A stretch of 64,000 bases of DNA from Gavia stellata (lineage: Eukaryota; Chordata; Aves; Gaviiformes; Gaviidae): NCBI RefSeq assembly GCF_030936135.1, contig NC_082594.1, positions 129,184,668 through 129,248,667 of the forward strand, written 5' to 3'. Under the pieces are notes generated by a model. The model was not told where the DNA came from, searched no databases, and saw only the letters and a list, made by a program, of their open reading frames with translations. Positions 57,701 through 64,000 of this stretch are shown piece after piece. The first letter of the stretch is position 1; every line of letters starts with the position of its first letter. The translations under genes and the position numbers were made by a program.

Positions 57701-60700
57701 TGGGCCACAACCAGTTTCCATCAGAGTTGGTAAACAGATTCACATGTTTAGTGGCAGACAGATAAAGGTCTATCCTGTTGGCTTTGCGTGGAGGTGGGCA
57801 GTATTTGGAGCTTACCTCTCATTCTGACTCATGTTTGGGCTTGACACCTTGGAGCAATTTGAGAGACTGAAAAATATAAAGCAGCTGGACATAGCACTGA
57901 ACTACAGCTCTGCTACCGAAGTGGTAGAAGTTTGGCTGACCTAAGATAACATAAAGTGACAAGAGGTTATCTCCAGCTCTGGGAGGGTGAAGGACTAGGT
58001 CCCTTGCCTAGTTCATGGGGCCTCGAGTCATGAACTATTGACTTCCATTGTCCCATTTAATGGAGCTAGCCTTTTTTATTGAAATTAATAGAATTGCTCC
58101 AGCTTCCAAAGCACCCTGCCAGAGTACAATGAGTGCCTGAGTGAGGCTGCACTTCTTGTCATGGCAGTGAAACATGGGCATTAGGTCTGGGCTGACATCA
58201 GCAACAATGAACTACAGTACCTTGAAAAATATTTTTTTTATTAAATTCCTGAAAGTCTTGTATTTTCTGAACATATTGTCCATGACACCTGTGTTTCAGG
58301 AGCTTTGGTTATAGTCACAAAGAAGTAGGCATGATTCACCTTAGCCCTCCTCCTAATATATTTTCTATTACCAAACTTGAGAGAAGAATTGTATTTTTTC
58401 AAAGGTAACCGTATTCCCCAAGTCTCTTTACAAGGATTACTGTAAGCAACATGGGCCACATAATGTTGCTGTGTTTGTCAGAGTTATCCACTAAATAGAA
58501 ATGGAATATAGTCTCTTGCAGTTTCATTTCACTGTCCTATTCCAACAGCATTTTCCAGTCATCTCTCATTACCTAACACTGAGTATGCAGTATCGGACCG
58601 TAGAGTGCATGGATCTGAGAATTTTAACGGTGTCAGTTTTGCACTTTGTTCTTATTTTGCTTACACTGTCTTCCTTGCATTGGTGCCATCCTAGTCAGTT
58701 TGGTGGAGCTGTTTGACTGTCACACCATACCTTATGTTGGATGGTTTTGGCAGACATATGCAGTTTTCTGGGGGCAGTTCTGTGCCACCTGTCCTCGTTA
58801 AGTTAAGCTTAAGAGTGGTGTGGGTGGAGTTGTATATTAAGGTTTTTTTATTCCAGATTTTTTCTCTTAATAATTTTGTTTTGTTGCTGGTTCTTTCAGT
58901 TCTCAGTAGGCTTCAGCCTGCTACTCACAGGCACTCCAATCCAGAACAGCCTCCAGGAATTGTACTCCTTACTCAGCCTTATTGAGCCTGATATCTTTCC
59001 TAGGGAACAAGTCAAAGAGTTTGTTGAGTACTACCAAGTGATTGAAAAGGAGAGTGAGCCAGGTCAGTAATAAGCAATGTTGTACTTCAGTCAGAACCAG
59101 CTGTTATCTTGACTAGGAAATGGGCATGTTGTGTCCTCTTTATTTGCTTTCTTTTAATGCTGACTAGCTTTAAAACAAAGCCACTAAAAGTGATGATTAC
59201 TTGCCTTAATGTAGCTCTTAAGTATTTCGGGTATGCAGCTATGTTTTGGTTTCTCTGTTTGTAAAATTTGGCTTGAATCATTTCACTAATAGATGTAAGG
59301 TTCCTTATACATTTATTTTGAAAGTATAGTTGTGAAGGTACTGTATAAATTCCTTACATTTAATGTAGTAATCACCTCTTTTTTTCCCCTGCCTCTGCAT
59401 AGCTAAAGAATTGCACAATCTTCTGCAGCCATTTTTGCTTCGAAGAGTCAAATCTGAGGTGGCTTCAGAGCTGCCAAAGAAGGTGGAAGTGGTTCTGTAC
59501 CATGGAATGTCAGCTCTGCAGAGGAAGTACTACAAGGCCATTTTGACGAAAGATCTAGGTAACTGAGGGTTTTGAATCCTATCTGTTAGTTTTAAAAACA
59601 AAATTAATTCCTTTTGTAAATCCGTGCTCTGTTGTAGTGAAGCAGACGGTACTTTGGCCTGCAGAATATGCACGGAATAAACATGCCAAATTCAGTGCTT
59701 TGGGCTGCTTGATTTGTGGTGTTAGCTTTTGATAAAATAAGAGACATGTGGATCTAGAGCTGAGCTGTTGCAGAGCTAGGGAGGATCAGCTTCAGGATTC
59801 TGCTTTGGGCCAGCCTGTAATTAAAAATACTTATCACGAGGTAAGCCTGCTCCTATTGTATGTTTTTCTGTTCAGACAAAAAGGGTGGTGCAAGAAATTT
59901 TGGGTCTGTGGATCTCTACAAATTTTCTAATAGTAGCACAGGTGCCATAAAGCAAATTTAAACCTACTGGATGTAGATACGAGTTTCTTAGGAAACCATG
60001 GGGCCATATAGAGAATGCATAATAGCTCGGTCCTTGTCACTTCACGTATGAACTAACTGTAACAAAGCATCCTGAGGTATGAGAGAGAAAGTATTTGCTT
60101 CTCTCTGAATTCCTCCTCTTCCATCTATGCAATACCACATCGTATGGCTTGCCAGTGCTTATGTGTTGTAGGAAAGTAAAAGTGGGAGGATGGAGACCCT
60201 TTGTTCTTCTAGGGCTAATGCCTGGTGCATCAAGGAGCCAATGGCAGTTTGCATGCACATCGCCAGGCAGGCTGAACCTCCTTCTTCTAGAGTCAGCATA
60301 TGTGCACACATCTTCTTTTTCTCCTCACAAAAATGCAACCCTTCTTAACTTCCTGGTTGCCCAGTAGATCTTGACTCTCCTGTATTACTTTTTTTGTTGG
60401 AAAATTCAAATGAACTGCACCAAATTTCTTTCACTATTTTTGATGATTTCTAGATCTATAATTCACTCTTAGAACAATGACTGTGACCCTTTCCAGGGAG
60501 TCCAGAAAGTTCCAGGGAGTCTGACAAGGCAGCGTAGTTTTCATCAGGGTCTTATTTCTAAAGGCTTGTTCAAAAAATGTGAGGGAAATTTTGTTTGGTC
60601 CATGAAAACAGATCTATTAGTCTTGAGATGGAAATTCAAAAGCAGATATGATATGCAGAGAGAGATACTCCAGTGCTTGAAGCACTATGGAGCAGCACTC

Positions 60701-63700
60701 AGTGCCCAGATATTCCCAGTCACGCCCATTGGTGGAGCATGGGCTTTCCTACTCAATTCCTTTTCTGTGCTCTTTGTTCCAGATGCATTTGAAAGTGAAA
60801 CAGGAAGGAAGGTTACACTTCAGAATGTCTTAATTCAGCTTCGAAAGTGTGTTGCCCACCCATACCTTTTCAATGGTAAGAAAGCCCTGTTCTCTCTCAT
60901 GAAATAGAAAGAAATAAGTTTCTTGATTTACACAATGGTTTTCTATTATTGCTTGGCAGTGTAATGCAAGTAATGCAAGAAGAAGCAAGTAATAAACAAT
61001 GTTGTACTTGAATCAGAACCAGCTGTGATTTTGTGACCAGTTCCAATATGTGACAGTTCATCAATAATAAGGAATAAAGTAGGGTACTGTGTGAAGTCTG
61101 AGTTTCTTACTGCAGCTCTCCACTTGTTTTCTCATCAGTGCATCTACTCTCACCTAAACAATGAAATCACAATGCTTTGTGAACTACTGAGGGCGTTCTT
61201 TAGAGACAGAGAAGGACTATCGCTTCTTAAGCAAGCATCATGGGGGTCTTCTTAGCAATAGCTGGCAGTATTAGGTCTGTTTCTGAAACTCCTTTCTGTT
61301 CCAGGTGTTGAGCCAGAACCCTTTGAGATTGGAGACCATATTGTTGAAGCCAGTGGCAAGCTGTGTTTGTTGGATAAACTCCTTTCATTCTTGTACGCTG
61401 GGTATGTCATGTTGGGGTGAGGAAGATAGGGTGGGATTGACATAGGGAGAACAGGTAAACTGGGAAGGCAAACTACCTTATTTAGCCACAGATTGAGCAG
61501 ATACTCATCACAACGCAAGCACTGCCCTATTTATTGCATGTTACTGACTACCTGAAGGAAGTAATTTCAGTATAAGGAGATGCATTAGAGATGGTAGAGG
61601 AACCTCAAAGATTTCTGTAGCTTCCCTTTAAACATTTCTGAAAAGACTTCACTCTCTCACATGTTCTTGTATTTGCCATATTTGGGAACCTGAGAGAACA
61701 ACCATCTGACATGGTATTCAGCATATCTGGTTTGACTATGGATTTCCTGAGTGTAGCTTCTAGTGCATCAGTTGAGTTCCTTTGTGCTACCATGCTTGTG
61801 TTAGCCCAGGAGGCAGAATGCATAGCAAATGTGAAAAAGAAATTTGACTGGACTAAAAACCAAGAATAAGCTGAAATTTCAGCTTTGGGAATGGCATGCA
61901 GAACTCCTGGTGCTGGGATCTGGTGACTTCAGAACCTGGAACCTATGGAACTTGGGTATTTACCTCCAGCTCTCAGATGGCAGGCAAATCAAACTGCGGT
62001 TTGCATTCTTGTGCAGTCTGTGAAGCAGTGCCTCTTGTGTGATAGAAATTCTACCTTCTCTATTAATTGGTCTGCGATTTCCCTTTGACTACTTCCAAAG
62101 GACAGAGCTTCAACAATCCTTGGAAAGTTCTGATGTGGTTGTGGAAGTCTTTGTTCTTCTGCTGTATAGCACCTTGTGAGTGGGTGCCTCTCCCTTGAAT
62201 GTCTTTGCTGCAGGACCAGCCCCGTGCACATTCTGGATTTGAAAACGCCTGTCTTCTGCTCTACAGTGAAGTCTGATTTAAGCAGAGCACTGTCTGAGGC
62301 CTAGAGCTGGGAGGGAGGAGAGTTGATTTCTCACTTACACACGATTGTAGGTAGAGTTTGGTCTTTGAGGGTCATATGCTGGAGGAGGAAATGCTCTACT
62401 GTCACAAAGATGCTGATACTACATTTTCCCAGCATTTAAGATGCTTTGTAGTATGTGATTTGAGAGCAGTCTGGTGTGGCAGGTCATGTGGTGAGGAAGA
62501 CCTCGTGATGCCAGGTTGAAGCTGAGGCTCCTTTTAGACAGGCTCCTTTGGATCCCCACCAGGCTGCAGCCAGCCAGCAGCAGAGCTGTGCCAGAGCCTT
62601 CTTACCTCTCTGTGACTCCACGCTCTAGACATGGCAACTGATGATGGCAGGTGAAGCTAACTGGTTGCGTTTGGGTGTGGGGCTGAAAATGTGATGAGGG
62701 AAGGGGCCATGACTCTGTGAGGCTTAGTGTACAGAGGTGGTGAGGCCTTGCTACGTAACGGTGACTAACAGTGACTGATTACCTGGACTTTACTAAAGCC
62801 TTCGACACTGTCTCCCACAGTATTCTCCTGGAGAAGCTGGCAAATCATGGCTTAGACAGGTGCACTCTTCACTGGATAAAAAACTGGCCGGACGGCCGAG
62901 CCCGGAGAGTCGTGGTGAAGAGAGTGAAATCCAGTTGGCAGCCGGTCACAGGCGGAGTCCCCCAGGGCTCAGTTTTGGGGCTGGTCTTGTTTAATATCCT
63001 TATCGATGATCTGGATGAGGGGATTGAGTGCTCCCTCAGCAAGTTTGCAGATGACACCAGCAGGAGTGTTGATCTGCTGGAGGGTCGGAAGGCTCTGCAG
63101 AGGGATCTGGACAGGCTGGATCGATGGGCTGAGGCCAACTGGATGAAGTTCAATAAGGCCAAGTGCCGGGTCCTGCACTTTGGCCACAACAACCCCAGGC
63201 AACGCTACAGGCTTGGGGACGAGTGGCTGGAAAGCTCCCCCGCAGAAAAGGACCTGGGGGTGTTGGTCAACAGCCAGCTGAATATGAGCCGGCAGTGTGC
63301 CCAGGTGGCCAAGAAGGCCAACGGCATCCTGGCCTCTATCAGAAACAGTGTGGCCAGCAGGAGTAGGGAGGTGATCGTGCCCCTGTACTTGGCGCTGGTG
63401 AGGTCACACCTCGAATGCTGTGTTCAGTTTTGGGCCCCTCACTACAGGAAGGACATTGAGGTGGTGGAGTGTATCCAGGGAATGGTGATGAATCTTTTGA
63501 GTGGTCTGGAGCACAGGTTTTCTGAGGAGCGGCTGAGGGAGCTGGGGTTGTTCAGTATGCAGAAGAGGAGGCTGAGGGGAGACCTCATCGCTCTCTACAT
63601 TTACCTGAAAGGGTCTCTTCTCCCAAGTGGCAAGTGACAGGACAAGAGGAAATGGCCGCAAGTTGCACCAGGGGAGGTTTAGGCTGGATATTAGGAAAAA

Positions 63701-64000
63701 TTTCTTTACTGAGACAGTGAAGTACTGGAACAGACTGCCCAGGGAGGTGGTGGAGTCACTCGCACTGGGGGTGTTCAAGGAACGTGTGGATGTGGCACTG
63801 CGGGACATGGTTTAGTGGGCATGGTGGGGTTGGGTTGGTGGTTGGACTGGATGATCTTACAGGTCTTTTCCAACCTTAGTGATTCTGTGATTAAGCTATT
63901 GTAACCCCTCTACCACTCTGTGAAATGCTGTCATGGTGTTTTGAGGCTCATGGTGTCTCATGTTCTTCTTCCAGTGGCCACCGTGTCTTGCTCTTTTCTC
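48529..64000 (+). CDS. CHD1L: CHD1L (ALC1) chromatin remodeller, 5' part only
   Basis: Exons: 48529-48625, 50678-50790, 51569-51675, 52941-53055, 54575-54606, 57525-57606, 58900-59062, 59403-59558, 60783-60875, 61305-61401 and 63975-64000 (cut by the window end). They give residues 1-360 plus one base, all GT-AG and in phase. The N terminus is followed by [11 protein letters not shown], the Walker A helicase motif GDEMGLGKT (60-68, Lys67), DEAH at 164-167, and LLTGTPIQN at 190-198; the sequence then follows the human protein through [11 protein letters not shown] and [10 protein letters not shown] into the start of the second ATPase lobe (GGHRVLLFS). CHD1L is a SNF2-type ATPase recruited by poly(ADP-ribose) through a C-terminal macrodomain, which lies beyond this window, and it slides nucleosomes during DNA repair. 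The start codon was chosen because it opens the exon that joins at WGLTG; the first 25 residues differ from human. No upstream ATG is in frame. Confidence 0.96.
48978..49759 (+). repeat. 23-bp minisatellite, 34 units, in CHD1L intron 1
   Basis: The unit CTCAGCCCTGCTTTTACCGC + TCC repeats with period 23 over exactly 782 bp, which is 34 units; by eye every unit is identical. As 23 is not a multiple of three, one reading frame cycles through all three phases, giving a 23-residue peptide period (69 nt) and long open frames of 354-460 codons. These are not genes: the array lies between CHD1L exon 1 and exon 2. Confidence 0.97.
49760..50677 (+). other. CHD1L: rest of CHD1L intron 1
   Basis: Sequence between the minisatellite and exon 2 at 50678, AT-rich in its second half; nothing else recognised. 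Confidence 0.5.
51973..52014 (+). other. CHD1L: candidate 42-nt cassette exon of CHD1L
   Basis: Within the intron between exons 51569-51675 and 52941-53055, a pyrimidine-rich acceptor (GCCTCTCTTAG) and a consensus donor (AAAG|GTAAGA) bracket 42 nt. Inserted between the flanking exons it keeps phase and has no stop, adding 14 residues ([14 protein letters not shown]) between EELER and FAPGL in the first ATPase lobe. Human CHD1L goes directly from the one to the other, so this would be an extra, perhaps alternative, exon. Chance cannot be excluded. Confidence 0.3.
54842..55564 (-). mobile_element. CR1 LINE fragment, minus orientation, in CHD1L
   Basis: Plus strand begins with the CR1 terminal tail complement (ATAGAATGATAGAATCATTT) and covers about 720 bp of the element's 3' part. 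The minus-strand frame 55594-55169 contains [37 protein letters not shown] and [18 protein letters not shown], the ORF2 C-terminal region, followed by frameshifted [20 protein letters not shown]. It lies in the intron between 54606 and 57525, antisense to CHD1L. It is 5' truncated and cannot encode a functional enzyme. Confidence 0.93.
55565..55625. repeat. AT-rich simple sequence next to a CR1 copy
   Basis: Imperfect ATATATGATGTATATGATACAT-type sequence directly at the 5' truncation edge of the CR1 copy; possibly the insertion target or a decayed microsatellite. Confidence 0.4.
55626..57524 (+). other. CHD1L: rest of the CHD1L intron, nothing recognised
   Basis: The remainder of the intron up to the exon at 57525 holds no further exon or repeat that I can identify. 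Confidence 0.45.
59066..59104 (+). repeat. 39-bp dispersed duplicate, copy 1
   Basis: This stretch matches 60988-61026 at 36 of 39 positions. It begins within the splice donor region of the CHD1L exon ending at 59062 and extends into the intron. Origin unknown. Confidence 0.65.
60988..61026 (+). repeat. 39-bp dispersed duplicate, copy 2
   Basis: Second copy of the sequence at 59066-59104, in the intron after the exon ending at 60875, in the same orientation, about 1.9 kb downstream. Here it is not next to a splice site. Confidence 0.65.
62770..63892 (+). mobile_element. CR1 LINE, 5'-truncated, with partial reverse transcriptase
   Basis: About 1.1 kb, sense to CHD1L, in the intron between 61401 and 63975. 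The 5' end is lost inside the reverse transcriptase (starts at [11 protein letters not shown], the palm motif A region). The 3' end has the typical TTGGACTGGATGATCTTACA, GGTCTTTTCCAACCTTAGTG and a short ATTCTGTGATT tail. It is the longest and least damaged CR1 copy here. Coding content is described separately. Confidence 0.95.
62771..63815 (+). pseudogene. CR1 ORF2 fragment (reverse transcriptase C-terminal half), frameshifted
   Basis: The frame 62771-63637 includes the reverse transcriptase motif A ([11 protein letters not shown]), motif B ([10 protein letters not shown] near 62950) and the catalytic FADD at 63044-63055, followed by the thumb and C-terminal regions. Near 63610-63637 the frame is broken; the remaining C-terminal part ([12 protein letters not shown] to ALRDMV, stop at 63815) continues in another frame. 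The endonuclease domain and the N-terminal part are missing. Such fragments are dead on arrival, left by incomplete reverse transcription. Confidence 0.9.

Overview
This is a piece of vertebrate nuclear DNA, most likely from a bird. The evidence is spliced genes with GT-AG introns, CpG-island promoters, and several CR1 retrotransposon copies ending in the typical avian CR1 tail. I assembled three real protein genes exon by exon; every exon junction keeps frame and the two complete coding sequences close exactly.

Layout: (1) 1-3500 holds a CpG island (about 830-1480) with a candidate first exon on the minus strand, and a small unrecognised plus-strand ORF (2322-2543) followed by a possible poly(A) signal. 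(2) 3500-7516 shows nothing gene-like. (3) 7517-29092 is TMEM39A on the plus strand: CpG-island promoter with a YY1-type site, a probable non-coding first exon, an intron of about 11.8 kb, then eight coding exons (484 residues) including one GC-AG intron. (4) 29093-31974 is the convergent intergenic stretch with two CR1 fragments. (5) 31975-48330, minus strand, is a 20-exon gene for a 613-residue amidase-signature enzyme. It resembles the fatty acid amide hydrolase type known from plants and from 'FAAH-like' vertebrate genes more than mammalian FAAH or FAAH2. Its Lys-Ser-Ser catalytic residues are intact. (6) 48529-64000, plus strand, is the 5' part of CHD1L (ALC1), eleven exons giving the first 360 residues of the SNF2 ATPase; the gene runs off the right edge.

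The amidase gene and CHD1L are divergent, with only 198 bp between start codons, so they share a bidirectional CpG-island promoter. Two tandem arrays flank that promoter inside the first introns of the two genes: 15 units of 48 bp on the amidase side and 34 seemingly identical units of 23 bp on the CHD1L side. These arrays create long open frames that are not genes. A 5'-truncated CR1 with a recognisable reverse transcriptase fragment lies in the last CHD1L intron seen here.

The three genes have unrelated functions (ER membrane trafficking and autophagy factor, lipid amide hydrolase, PARP-dependent chromatin remodeller). I see no pathway linking them. The most notable items are the two promoter-flanking arrays, a possible in-frame 42-nt cassette exon in CHD1L, a CR1-derived splice acceptor in the amidase gene, and the plant-like amidase itself.
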